NCBI RefSeq assembly: GCF_020193575.1
Contig: NZ_JADYVD010000003.1
Location: forward strand, 124,001 to 188,000
Direction: 5' to 3'
Length of the DNA: 64,000 bases
Source of the DNA: Ensifer sp. IC4062
GTDB taxonomy: Bacteria > Pseudomonadota > Alphaproteobacteria > Rhizobiales > Rhizobiaceae
The notes under the pieces were generated by a model. The model was not told the DNA's origin, searched no databases, and saw nothing but the letters and a program-made list of their open reading frames with translations. Both the position numbers and the translations under genes were made by a program. Position 1 is the stretch's first letter, and every line of letters begins with the position of its first letter. Below, piece by piece: positions 8,079-16,198 of this stretch.

Positions 8079-9227
8079 ATGGACGGTAATCCCTTTACCG
8101 ATGGCGAAATCGCGCGTCGTCTTGATGCTGTAAGAGCCGGGCTTGTCGATCGCGGACTCGATGCGGCGGTTTTCGCATCGCCGGAAAACCTCTTTTATCT
8201 GACGGGCCTCGATCATTGGGGCTACTTTGCCCCCCACCTTCTCATCGTCCCGCTTCGGGGCGTACCCACCCTTGTCACCCGTGCGATGGAGCGGGTGACG
8301 ATCGAAAATCATGTCCGCGCGGCCGAGTTCCGCGGCCACAGCGACAGCGAAACCGCGGCCGATCTTGCGTCGCGCATCCTCAATGATCAAGCTTTCGCCG
8401 GAAAGCGGCTCGGGCTCGAGCAATGGACGTCCGGGCTGAGCCACGGGCTCGCGCGACGGCTGGAGTCGCTGGTGGCCGCCGAGTGGAGCGATGTTTCCAA
8501 CCTCGTGGATCAGCTCAGATTGGTAAAGAGCGCCGAGGAGCAGGTCCTCATGCGGCGGGCCGCCGCGGTTACCGACGTGGCCGCGAGCGCCGCCATCGAG
8601 GCGATCGCCGACGGTGCACGGGAGCGCGACGTTGCTGCGGAGTGCATCGCGGCGATGACCCGCGCTGGAGGTCATGTGCCGGGCTTTGGCCCCTTCATCC
8701 GTCCGGCATCCCGGCTTGGCGAGGAGCACACGACGTGGGGATCCGGGAGCTACCGCCAAGGGGAGCCGGTCTTCATCGAGCTTTCGGGATGCATCTCGCG
8801 CTATCACGCGCCGCTGGGGCGCCTGATCCGGCTTGGAGGCATCAGCGACGCCGATGCGCGCATGGCGGAAGTGACGGCGGCGGCCTTCAATGCTGTCGTC
8901 GGGGCGCTCAGGCCCGGCGCGCGCGCCCGTGATGTCTACGCCGTCTGGCAGGCTGTCGTCGATGATGCGGGCCTTTCTCATCACCGCCGCCATCACTGCG
9001 GCTACTGCGTGGGCGTCGGCCAGCCTCCGTCGTGGACGGGCGGAAACACCGTGACCGGTCTTAGACACGATTCCGATCTCGAGATCCGCACGGGGATGAG
9101 CTTCCACATCCTTTCCTGGCTCATGGGGACGGGCAAGGGGGACGATTTCGTCTCCAACACTCTCTTGCTGACGGAGACCGGACCCGAGGTGCTGACGCGC
9201 ACGCCGCTCGGCCCGATCGTTCGATAG
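8079..9227 (+). CDS. M24-fold hydrolase, creatinase/Xaa-Pro peptidase-like
   Basis: A second pita-bread protein of 382 aa, more distant from EutD than its neighbour. The N-terminal creatinase-type domain begins FTDGEIARRLDAVRAGL, close in style to creatinase N-termini. The catalytic domain contains VFIELSGCISRYHAPLGRLIRL, where the first metal-binding Asp of M24 peptidases is replaced by Glu and later His/Glu ligands are not evident. It is preceded by a 60-bp gap and followed 9 bp later by soxB. Creatinase (creatine to sarcosine plus urea) shares this fold, and a sarcosine oxidase follows, so an amidinohydrolase that releases an N-methyl amino acid is an attractive reading. This is inference only. 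Confidence 0.75.
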   Translation: MDGNPFTDGEIARRLDAVRAGLVDRGLDAAVFASPENLFYLTGLDHWGYFAPHLLIVPLRGVPTLVTRAMERVTIENHVRAAEFRGHSDSETAADLASRILNDQAFAGKRLGLEQWTSGLSHGLARRLESLVAAEWSDVSNLVDQLRLVKSAEEQVLMRRAAAVTDVAASAAIEAIADGARERDVAAECIAAMTRAGGHVPGFGPFIRPASRLGEEHTTWGSGSYRQGEPVFIELSGCISRYHAPLGRLIRLGGISDADARMAEVTAAAFNAVVGALRPGARARDVYAVWQAVVDDAGLSHHRRHHCGYCVGVGQPPSWTGGNTVTGLRHDSDLEIRTGMSFHILSWLMGTGKGDDFVSNTLLLTETGPEVLTRTPLGPIVR

Positions 9228-9236
9228 GACTTTGTC

Positions 9237-10493
9237 ATGAGCCGCTATTCGGTCTTCTCGCTGCTGCGCCACGCAGCCACAGGCAACCGGGGATGGCAAC
9301 GCGCCTGGCGCGCTGCCGCTCCGAAGGCCTCCTATGACGTCGTCATCGTTGGCGGCGGCGGCCACGGCCTCGCAACCGCCTTCTATCTCGCCGAGAGCCA
9401 CGGCATCCGTAACGTGGCGGTGCTGGAGAAGGGCTATATCGGCGGCGGCAATGTGGGCCGGAATACGACGGTCATCCGGTCGAACTACCTGCTGGACGGC
9501 AATACCCAATTCTACGAGTTCTCCATGAAGCTCTGGGAGGGAATGTCGGCGGCACTGAACTTCAACGTCATGTTCTCGCAGCGCGGCCAGCTCGTGACGG
9601 CACATTCGGCGGACCAGCTCGATACGTTCAGCCACCGCGCCAATGTCATGCGCTCGAATGGCATCGATGCGGAGATTCTCGACCGGGATGCCGTACGCAA
9701 GCTCGTGCCCTATCTTGACTTCTCCGACACGGCGCGGTTTCCGATCCATGGGGCGATCTTTCAGGGGCGAGCCGGCACGGCCCGCCACGACGCGGTCGCA
9801 TGGGGCTATGCGCGCGCGGCGAGCGGTCACGGTGTCGACATCATCGAGGGCTGCGAGGTTACGGACTTTGTCCGGCAGGGTGATCGGATCGTCGGCGTCG
9901 AAACCACCCGCGGCCGTATCGGTGCTGGCAAGGTCGGTCTCGCGGTGGCCGGCCATACGTCGGTCCTTGCCCAGAAGGCGGGGCTGGAGCTCCCGATCGA
10001 GAGCCATCTGCTCCAGGCCTTCGTGACGGAGCCGATCAAGCCGTTGGTCGACCATGTCGTAGCCTATGGGGCGGACCACTTCTATCTCAGCCAGTCGGAC
10101 AAGGGCGGTCTTGTCTTTGGCGGCAATCTCGACGGCTATAACTCGTACTCCCAGCGCGGCAACACCGGCGTGCTGCGCGAGGTCTGCGAAGCCGCGATCG
10201 CGCTGATGCCGAACATCTCGCGCCTGCGCCTGCTGCGCCATTGGGGCGGCATCATGGACATGACGCCGGACGCAAGCCCGATCATCTCGCTGACGCCCGT
10301 CGATGGCCTCTATCTAAACGGCGGCTGGTGCTACGGCGGATTCAAGGCGACACCCGCATCCGGCTGGTGCTTCGCCGAGATGCTGGCGACCGGCGAGACG
10401 CCGGCCCTCGTCCGCGGTTACGGGCTGGGGCGCTTCCGCAGCGGGCATATGATCGACGAAGCGGGCGCCGGCCCCTTCGCCTGGCTTCAATAG
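9237..10493 (+). CDS. soxB: Sarcosine oxidase beta subunit
   Basis: FAD/FMN-dependent subunit of heterotetrameric sarcosine oxidase, 418 aa as usual. The Rossmann dinucleotide motif VVIVGGGGHGLATAFYLAE starts near residue 35. NVGRNTTVIRSNYL is a hallmark of SoxB. His184 in GTARHDAVAWG is probably the residue that carries covalent FMN. The C-terminal GGWCYGGFKATPASG is typical of the family. The enzyme oxidatively demethylates sarcosine (N-methylglycine) and sends the one-carbon unit to tetrahydrofolate. First of four consecutive sox genes in the order B-D-A-G. Confidence 0.95.
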   Translation: MSRYSVFSLLRHAATGNRGWQRAWRAAAPKASYDVVIVGGGGHGLATAFYLAESHGIRNVAVLEKGYIGGGNVGRNTTVIRSNYLLDGNTQFYEFSMKLWEGMSAALNFNVMFSQRGQLVTAHSADQLDTFSHRANVMRSNGIDAEILDRDAVRKLVPYLDFSDTARFPIHGAIFQGRAGTARHDAVAWGYARAASGHGVDIIEGCEVTDFVRQGDRIVGVETTRGRIGAGKVGLAVAGHTSVLAQKAGLELPIESHLLQAFVTEPIKPLVDHVVAYGADHFYLSQSDKGGLVFGGNLDGYNSYSQRGNTGVLREVCEAAIALMPNISRLRLLRHWGGIMDMTPDASPIISLTPVDGLYLNGGWCYGGFKATPASGWCFAEMLATGETPALVRGYGLGRFRSGHMIDEAGAGPFAWLQ

Positions 10494-10502
10494 GAGAGGG
10501 AG

Positions 10503-10769
10503 ATGCTTCGTATCGACTGCCCCTGCTGCGGCACGCGCGACCACAGTGAATTCCGTTACGGCGGCGATGCCACTGTCGAGCGGCCCGCTTGCGACAATCC
10601 GGATCTCGATGCCTGGTACCGCTACGTCTACGTGCGGCCCAATCCCAAGGGGCTGCATCGGGAATATTGGCAGCACGTTCTCGGTTGCCGCCAATGGCTC
10701 GTCGTCGAGCGCGACACGGTCACGCATTCGATCCATTCGGTCAGTTTTTCAAGAAGGCAACGGGCATGA
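10503..10769 (+). CDS. soxD: Sarcosine oxidase delta subunit
   Basis: Small zinc-binding subunit of 88 aa. The Zn ligands are visible: Cys6 and Cys9 in CPCCG, and His58 and Cys62 in EYWQHVLGCRQW. The core segment DAWYRYVYVRPNPKG is typical. It begins 10 bp after soxB and its TGA overlaps the soxA ATG by 4 bp (ATGA). The subunit is structural within the SoxABDG complex. Confidence 0.95.
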   Translation: MLRIDCPCCGTRDHSEFRYGGDATVERPACDNPDLDAWYRYVYVRPNPKGLHREYWQHVLGCRQWLVVERDTVTHSIHSVSFSRRQRA

Positions 10770-13705
10770 CACCCACCGAAAAGCGTCTTGCGTCAGGCGG
10801 ATATCTGGACCGCGCGCAGGTCCTCAAATTTATGTTCGATGGCCGTCAGTATTCGGGTTTCAAGGGAGACACGCTCGCTTCCGCCCTGCTCGCGAGCGGG
10901 ATCTCGCTGATCGGCAGGAGCTTCAAGTATCATCGCCCCCGCGGCATTCTCTCCGCCGGTGCGGAAGAGCCGAACGCGCTGGTAACGGTCGGCGCGGGCG
11001 CGCGCCGGGAGCCGAACCTGCCGGCCACGATGCTTGAACTGGCACCCGGCCTGGAAGCGGCAAGCCAGAACAACTGGCCTTCGTTGCGCTTCGATGTCCA
11101 GAGCGTCAACAGCCTGTTCAGCCCGCTTCTTTCCTCCGGGTTCTACTACAAGACCTTCATGGGGCCGAGCGGCCGGGCCTGGATGTTCTATGAGCACAGC
11201 ATCCGCAAGGCTGCGGGTCTCGGCAAGGCGACAATGATGCCGGACCCAGATGTGTACGACTCCCGTGACGATTTCACGGACGTGGCGGTCGTCGGCAGTG
11301 GGGCGGCTGGACTTTCCGCCGCCCGGGCCGCCGCGCAAGCCGGAGCGCGTGTGTTGCTGATCGAGCAGGACTTCGAAATCGGCGGCCGCCTGCTTTCCGA
11401 GCCTGCCGGAGCGGCATGGCTTAGCGCGATGCGGACAGAGCTCGAGGAAATGGCGAACGTGCGCATCATGCGCCGAACGACCGCCTTCGGACTCTATGAC
11501 GGGAATACGCTCGCGCTGATCGAGGATGCGGATCCCTTCGCTGGTCCCGCGATGAATGCGGGGCGGAAAACCTTCACGTTGTTGCACGCCCAAAGCATCG
11601 TCTTCGCGACCGGCGCGATTGAGCGGCCGATGGTCTTCTCGAACAATGACCGGCCCGGCGTCATGCTGAACTCGGCGATCAGGGCGTATGTCAATCGCTA
11701 CGCGGTTCTGCCCGGCAGGAATGTCGTGATCGCGACCGCCGACGACAGCGCCTATCTCACCGCTTTCGATCTCCTCGCCCACGGCGCACGCGTCACGATC
11801 GCCGACGCAAGGCCGCTCGCGGAGCCGACGCTGCTTGCGAAGGCCAAGCAAATGGGGGCTGAGATTCACCTCGCGACGAATGTCGCGGACGTGAAAGGCA
11901 AATATGCGTTAACCGGTGTCGTCCTTGCAGGAAAGTCAGGCACCACCGGCGTCAGTTGCGATCTGGTCGGCATGTCCGCCGGCTGGTCTCCGGTGCTGCA
12001 TTTGACGTCGCACCAGGGAGTGAAGCCCGTCTACCGCCCAGAGATCGACGCCTTTGTTCCGGGGCAGCTCCCGGAAACCCAGTTCGTCGCGGGCGCGGCG
12101 GGCGGAAGCCTGAGCGTCTCGGCGGCGGTCACCGAGGGTACCAGTGCCGGCCGCGCGGCGGCCGCCGTCGCGGGAAAGGCGGGTGCGGTCGCCGAAGCGC
12201 CCGCCTTGGAGATCGAGGAAAGGGCCGGCCCGACGACCGTCTACAAGCCGATCTTCGGTCAGCGAAAGGCATTCGTCGATTTCCAGATGGACGTGACGCT
12301 CGACGATATCCAGCTCGCCCGGCGGGAAGGCTACGAGTCGGTCGAGCACCTCAAGCGCTATACGACGCTCGGGATGGGAACGGACCAGGGCAAGACCAGC
12401 AATATCAACGCCCTGAAGGTCATGGCCAAGCTGCGCGGGATTTCGATCCCGGAGGCCGGAACAACCACGTTCCGTCCGCCCTACACGCCGGTGGCAGTCG
12501 GGGCGGTTGCCGGACGTGCGACGGGTCACCACTTCCGTCCTCACCGTCTCACGCCGATCCACGACTGGCATACGGCGAACGGCGCGCAGATGCTCGAGGT
12601 CGGGCTCTGGATGCGGCCGTGGTTCTTCGAGGCCTCCGGCCCGGATGTGAATACGGCTTATGTCAACGAGATGCGGCACGTGCGGTCCGCGGCGGGGATC
12701 ATGGACATCTCGACGCTCGGCAAGATCGACATCCAGGGACCGGACGCGGCCGCCTTTCTCGACAGGATTTACGCCAATGGCTTCGCCAGCCTTAAAGTCG
12801 GGCGGGCGCGTTACGGCGTCATGCTGCGCGACGACGGCATCGTTTTCGATGATGGAACGACGACGCGCCTGGGAGAAAGCCGCTTCTTCATGACGACGTC
12901 GACTGCCAAGGCGGCGGACGTGCTTTCCTGGCTGGAATTCCTGCTGGACACAGCGTGGCCGGATCTGCGCGTCTCCGTTTCTTCGGTCAGCGACGAATGG
13001 GCGGGCATATCGGTCGCTGGACCTGAGAGCGTCAAGATACTGGCGGCCGCGTTCCCGGAGATCGATTTCTCCAACGAGGCGCTGCCGCACATGGGTCTCG
13101 CCGATGGAACGTTCAAGGACAGTCCGCTGAGGATCATACGCCTCAGCTACTCCGGCGAGCGCGCCTACGAGATCTATGTCGGGGCCTCGAACGGAGGGAA
13201 CGCCTGGCGGCACCTCATCGATGTCGGCGCGACCTACGGCCTGAAACCCTACGGCGTGGAGGCGCTGGGTGCGCTGCGCATTGAAAAAGGCCACGTGGCC
13301 GGTCCTGAAATCGACGGCAGAACGACTCTCTCGGACCTGGGTATGGGTCGGATGGTCGCCAAGCGAAGCGGCTATGTCGGTGAGGCCCTGAGCCGTCGGG
13401 AGGCCTTTCAAGCTGCAAATCGACAGCGGCTGGTCGGCCTGAAATGCACCGAACCCGGCAAACGGCTTCGCGGCGGGGCGCTTCTCTTTGCGCCCGGCGA
13501 GCCGCTGCAGGGCCACGGCCGTGGCCGCATGACATCGATCACCTACAGTCCGGAGCTGGACTGCTACATCGGCCTGGGACTCCTTGCCGCAGACTTCGAA
13601 GGCGACGAGGTGATCGCCTCCTATCCCATGAAAAATGAGGCCGTGCGGGCGCGCGTCGTTTCGCCTGTCTTCCTCGATCCCGCCGGAGAACGCATGCATG
13701 GTTGA
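10766..13705 (+). CDS. soxA: Sarcosine oxidase alpha subunit
   Basis: Large subunit of 979 aa. Residues about 20-100 form the Fer2-like N-terminal domain (GRQYSGFKGDTLASALLASG, then FKYHRPRG). Near residue 172 is the NAD-binding motif VAVVGSGAAGLSAARAAA. The C-terminal domain from about residue 600 is a GcvT-like folate-binding domain (WMRPWFFEA, DISTLGKIDIQGPDAAAFLDR, GLKPYGVEALGALRIEKGH). It binds NAD and tetrahydrofolate and yields 5,10-methylene-THF. The ATG at 10766 overlaps soxD. An upstream in-frame extension through soxD was rejected. Confidence 0.95.
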   Translation: MTPTEKRLASGGYLDRAQVLKFMFDGRQYSGFKGDTLASALLASGISLIGRSFKYHRPRGILSAGAEEPNALVTVGAGARREPNLPATMLELAPGLEAASQNNWPSLRFDVQSVNSLFSPLLSSGFYYKTFMGPSGRAWMFYEHSIRKAAGLGKATMMPDPDVYDSRDDFTDVAVVGSGAAGLSAARAAAQAGARVLLIEQDFEIGGRLLSEPAGAAWLSAMRTELEEMANVRIMRRTTAFGLYDGNTLALIEDADPFAGPAMNAGRKTFTLLHAQSIVFATGAIERPMVFSNNDRPGVMLNSAIRAYVNRYAVLPGRNVVIATADDSAYLTAFDLLAHGARVTIADARPLAEPTLLAKAKQMGAEIHLATNVADVKGKYALTGVVLAGKSGTTGVSCDLVGMSAGWSPVLHLTSHQGVKPVYRPEIDAFVPGQLPETQFVAGAAGGSLSVSAAVTEGTSAGRAAAAVAGKAGAVAEAPALEIEERAGPTTVYKPIFGQRKAFVDFQMDVTLDDIQLARREGYESVEHLKRYTTLGMGTDQGKTSNINALKVMAKLRGISIPEAGTTTFRPPYTPVAVGAVAGRATGHHFRPHRLTPIHDWHTANGAQMLEVGLWMRPWFFEASGPDVNTAYVNEMRHVRSAAGIMDISTLGKIDIQGPDAAAFLDRIYANGFASLKVGRARYGVMLRDDGIVFDDGTTTRLGESRFFMTTSTAKAADVLSWLEFLLDTAWPDLRVSVSSVSDEWAGISVAGPESVKILAAAFPEIDFSNEALPHMGLADGTFKDSPLRIIRLSYSGERAYEIYVGASNGGNAWRHLIDVGATYGLKPYGVEALGALRIEKGHVAGPEIDGRTTLSDLGMGRMVAKRSGYVGEALSRREAFQAANRQRLVGLKCTEPGKRLRGGALLFAPGEPLQGHGRGRMTSITYSPELDCYIGLGLLAADFEGDEVIASYPMKNEAVRARVVSPVFLDPAGERMHG

Positions 13706-14195
13706 GACGTTATCCGCCAAGCGCATGGTGCTGGAGCAACTGCCATGCCCGCTCATTCAATGCGATGCCTGGGAGGGTACTTTTGCGGCGTTCAAAGCGG
13801 CGCTTGCCCGCGAGATCGGCGGCGCCCTACCGACGCAGGTCGGGGAGATTGCTGGCCGCGGCGGCCTGAGGGTCGTACGCGCCGGGCCACGGCGCTTTTG
13901 GATTTTCCCGTCCGAGCGGTCGGCGACGATCGCTTCCGGCATTCCGCCAGAATTGGGCTGCAGGCTGGACCTCAGCGAGGGGCGGATACGCATCGAGGTC
14001 TCCACGCCTGATCTGCGCGATGTCGTCTCCAAGTGTCTGGCGATCGACTGGGACCGCACACTGGGCGTTGCGACCTTTTCCTCGCTGCACCGCATCCCGG
14101 TCATGTTCACGCGTTTCTCGGAGCGCGACGGCGAATTTGTCGTGCCGCGAAGCTTCGCAAGGAGCATCTCCGAATGGCTGGAGGAATGCCAGTGA
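13698..14195 (+). CDS. soxG: Sarcosine oxidase gamma subunit
   Basis: Gamma subunit of 165 aa with a GcvT-related fold. It has the weakly conserved family pattern ending in RIPVMFTRFSERDGEFVVPRS. The ATG at 13698 overlaps the end of soxA by 8 bp and the TGA at 14193-14195 overlaps the next ATG (TGATG), so translation of all four sox genes and eutB is coupled. Sequence identity within this family is usually low, so the call leans on position and C-terminal motif. Confidence 0.9.
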   Translation: MVETLSAKRMVLEQLPCPLIQCDAWEGTFAAFKAALAREIGGALPTQVGEIAGRGGLRVVRAGPRRFWIFPSERSATIASGIPPELGCRLDLSEGRIRIEVSTPDLRDVVSKCLAIDWDRTLGVATFSSLHRIPVMFTRFSERDGEFVVPRSFARSISEWLEECQ

Positions 14196-15184
14196 TGGAG
14201 CTCGACGCCTTCCTGGCGGCCCGGCACCGGATCGCCGGCCGGGTGCTGCGCACCCCGTTTGTCCTTTCCGCGTCGCTTTCCGAGCGCTGCGGCGTCCCTG
14301 TCGGCCTGAAGCTCGAACACCACCAGACGACCGGCAGCTTCAAGCTGCGCGGCGCCACCAACGCGGTCCTGTCGCTCAACCCCAAGGAGCGGGCCCGCGG
14401 CGTCGTGGCGGCCTCAACCGGCAATCACGGCCGCGCGCTTGCCCATGCGGCCAAGGCCGAAGGGTCGAGCGCGACGATCTGCATGTCGCACCTTGTGCCC
14501 GAGAACAAGGTCTCGGAGATCCGGCGCCTCGGCGCCAATGTCAGGATCGTCGGCAGATCGCAGGACGAGGCCCAGCAGGAAGTCGACCGTCTGGTCCGCG
14601 AGGAGGGCTTGGTGATGGTGCCGCCCTTCGACCATCCGGCGATCATTGCGGGCCAAGGTACGTTGGGCCTGGAGATTGTCGGAGACATGCCGGAGGTGTC
14701 GACGGTGCTGGTGCCACTATCGGGCGGCGGGCTCGCGGCGGGCGTCGCCGCAGCAGTCAAAGCGCGCCGGCCGAAGGCACGTGTGATCGGGCTGACGATG
14801 GAGCGCGGTGCGGCGATGAAGGCAAGCCTGGATGCTGGCCGGCCCGTGCAAGTCGAGGAAGAGGCGAGCCTTGCGGACTCGCTCGGCGGCGGGATCGGAC
14901 TCGACAACCGGGTCACCTTCACCATGTGCCGTGATCTTCTCGACGACGTGGTGCTGCTTTCCGAAGAAGAGATCGCCGCCGGCATGCGGCACGCCTACCA
15001 ACAGGAACGCGAGATTGTCGAGGGGGCAGGGGCCGTCGGCTTTGCGGCGCTCTTGGCGGACAAGATCAAAGACATTGCCGGACCTGTCGCGCTGATCCTG
15101 TCAGGACGCAACATCGACATGGAGCTGCACCGGCGCGTGATCAACGGTGAAACGGATCCCCTGCGGGAGGGTGGTAGAATATGA
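14195..15184 (+). CDS. eutB: Hydroxyectoine utilisation dehydratase
   Basis: PLP enzyme of 329 aa in the threonine dehydratase/serine racemase fold. The Schiff-base lysine lies in TTGSFKLRGATNA, the substrate loop is AASTGNHGRALA and the phosphate-binding loop is PLSGGGLAAG. In ectoine clusters EutB acts with EutC to convert hydroxyectoine toward ectoine. The ATG at 14195 was chosen because GGAGGA at 14180-14185 is properly spaced. ATGs at 14174 and 14186 are alternatives. It overlaps the soxG stop by 1 bp and the eutC start by 4 bp. An ordinary L-threonine dehydratase is unlikely given the neighbours. Confidence 0.88.
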   Translation: MELDAFLAARHRIAGRVLRTPFVLSASLSERCGVPVGLKLEHHQTTGSFKLRGATNAVLSLNPKERARGVVAASTGNHGRALAHAAKAEGSSATICMSHLVPENKVSEIRRLGANVRIVGRSQDEAQQEVDRLVREEGLVMVPPFDHPAIIAGQGTLGLEIVGDMPEVSTVLVPLSGGGLAAGVAAAVKARRPKARVIGLTMERGAAMKASLDAGRPVQVEEEASLADSLGGGIGLDNRVTFTMCRDLLDDVVLLSEEEIAAGMRHAYQQEREIVEGAGAVGFAALLADKIKDIAGPVALILSGRNIDMELHRRVINGETDPLREGGRI

Positions 15185-16173
15185 GACAAATGAAAATCCT
15201 CACAGAGGCCGATCTGAGGGCGGTCGTATCGCTCGACCGCGAGGCGGTCGATTGCGTCGAGGGCGCTTTCCATGCCTTGGCGACGAAGGCCGTGGCAATG
15301 CCGCCGATCCTGCGGCTGGACATTCCCGAGTACCGCGGCGAGGTCGATGTCAAGACGGCCTATGTTCCCGGCATCGAAGGCTTCGCCATCAAGATCAGCC
15401 CTGGCTTCTTCGACAATCCGAAGATCGGCTTGCCGAGCACCAACGGGATGATGGTGCTGCTCTCCAGCCGCACCGGCCTCGTTGAGGCGCTGCTGCTCGA
15501 TAACGGCTACCTGACGGATGTCCGCACCGCCGCCGCCGGAGCGGTTGCCGCCAAGCATCTCGCCCGGGAGGATGCCAGCGTTGCCGCGGTTCTGGGTGCC
15601 GGGATGCAGGCGAAGCTGCAGCTTCAGGCGCTCGCGCTGGTCCGGCCGATCCGCGAAGCGCGCATCTGGGCACGGGATCATGCGAAGGCCAAGGCCGCGG
15701 CGGATGAGCTTGCCGAAAAGCTCGGGTTCCCCGTCGCCGCCGTTTCAGACGTCAGGGAGGCTGTGTCCGGCGCACACGTCATCATCACGACGACGCCCTC
15801 GACCACGCCCATTCTAAAAGCGGCATGGCTCGAGAAGGGACAGCACGTGACAGCGATGGGCTCGGACGCCGAGCACAAGAACGAGATTGAGCCCGCCGTT
15901 ATTGACCGCGCGGATCTCTATGTGGCTGACAGTCTCGCCCAAACGCGCCGGCTCGGCGAGCTGCATCACGCCATCGAGGCTGGCGTCGTCGGGGCGGGAC
16001 GCGACTTCCCGGAGCTTGGGCAGATTATCGCCGGGCAGAGACCGGGACGCGCCAATGCCGATCAGATTACAATCGCGGATCTCACCGGCACGGGCATTCA
16101 GGATACGGCAATCGCCACTCTCGCCTTCACGCGGGCTAACGCGGCGGATGCCGGGACCGCGTTCGAAAGCTAG
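15181..16173 (+). CDS. eutC: Ectoine utilisation protein EutC (ornithine cyclodeaminase family)
   Basis: NAD(P)-dependent ornithine cyclodeaminase/mu-crystallin family protein of 330 aa. The motif AYVPGIEGFAIKISPGFF contains the conserved Lys, YLTDVRTAAAGAVAAKHLA is the family signature, VLGAGMQAKLQLQAL is the dinucleotide-binding loop, and IADLTGTGIQDTAIA lies near the C-terminus. It works with EutB in hydroxyectoine conversion. The start overlaps eutB by ATGA. The DNA between eutB, eutC and soxG shows no eutA gene. Confidence 0.9.
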   Translation: MRQMKILTEADLRAVVSLDREAVDCVEGAFHALATKAVAMPPILRLDIPEYRGEVDVKTAYVPGIEGFAIKISPGFFDNPKIGLPSTNGMMVLLSSRTGLVEALLLDNGYLTDVRTAAAGAVAAKHLAREDASVAAVLGAGMQAKLQLQALALVRPIREARIWARDHAKAKAAADELAEKLGFPVAAVSDVREAVSGAHVIITTTPSTTPILKAAWLEKGQHVTAMGSDAEHKNEIEPAVIDRADLYVADSLAQTRRLGELHHAIEAGVVGAGRDFPELGQIIAGQRPGRANADQITIADLTGTGIQDTAIATLAFTRANAADAGTAFES

Positions 16174-16198
16174 CCGCGGGGAAAGAGAGGATAGGATC

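Noticed and set aside
7875-10241. Open reading frame of 788 codons on the minus strand
   Set aside because: It runs antisense to the M24 and soxB genes, has no family motifs and is rich in Arg, Asp and His as expected of a shadow frame in GC-rich DNA.
11936-13756. Open reading frame of 606 codons on the minus strand
   Set aside because: It lies opposite soxA, which is clearly coding, and has no recognisable domain.
14195-15184. Ordinary biosynthetic or catabolic threonine dehydratase
   Set aside because: The overlap with soxG and eutC and the pairing with eutC, eutD and eutE favour EutB.
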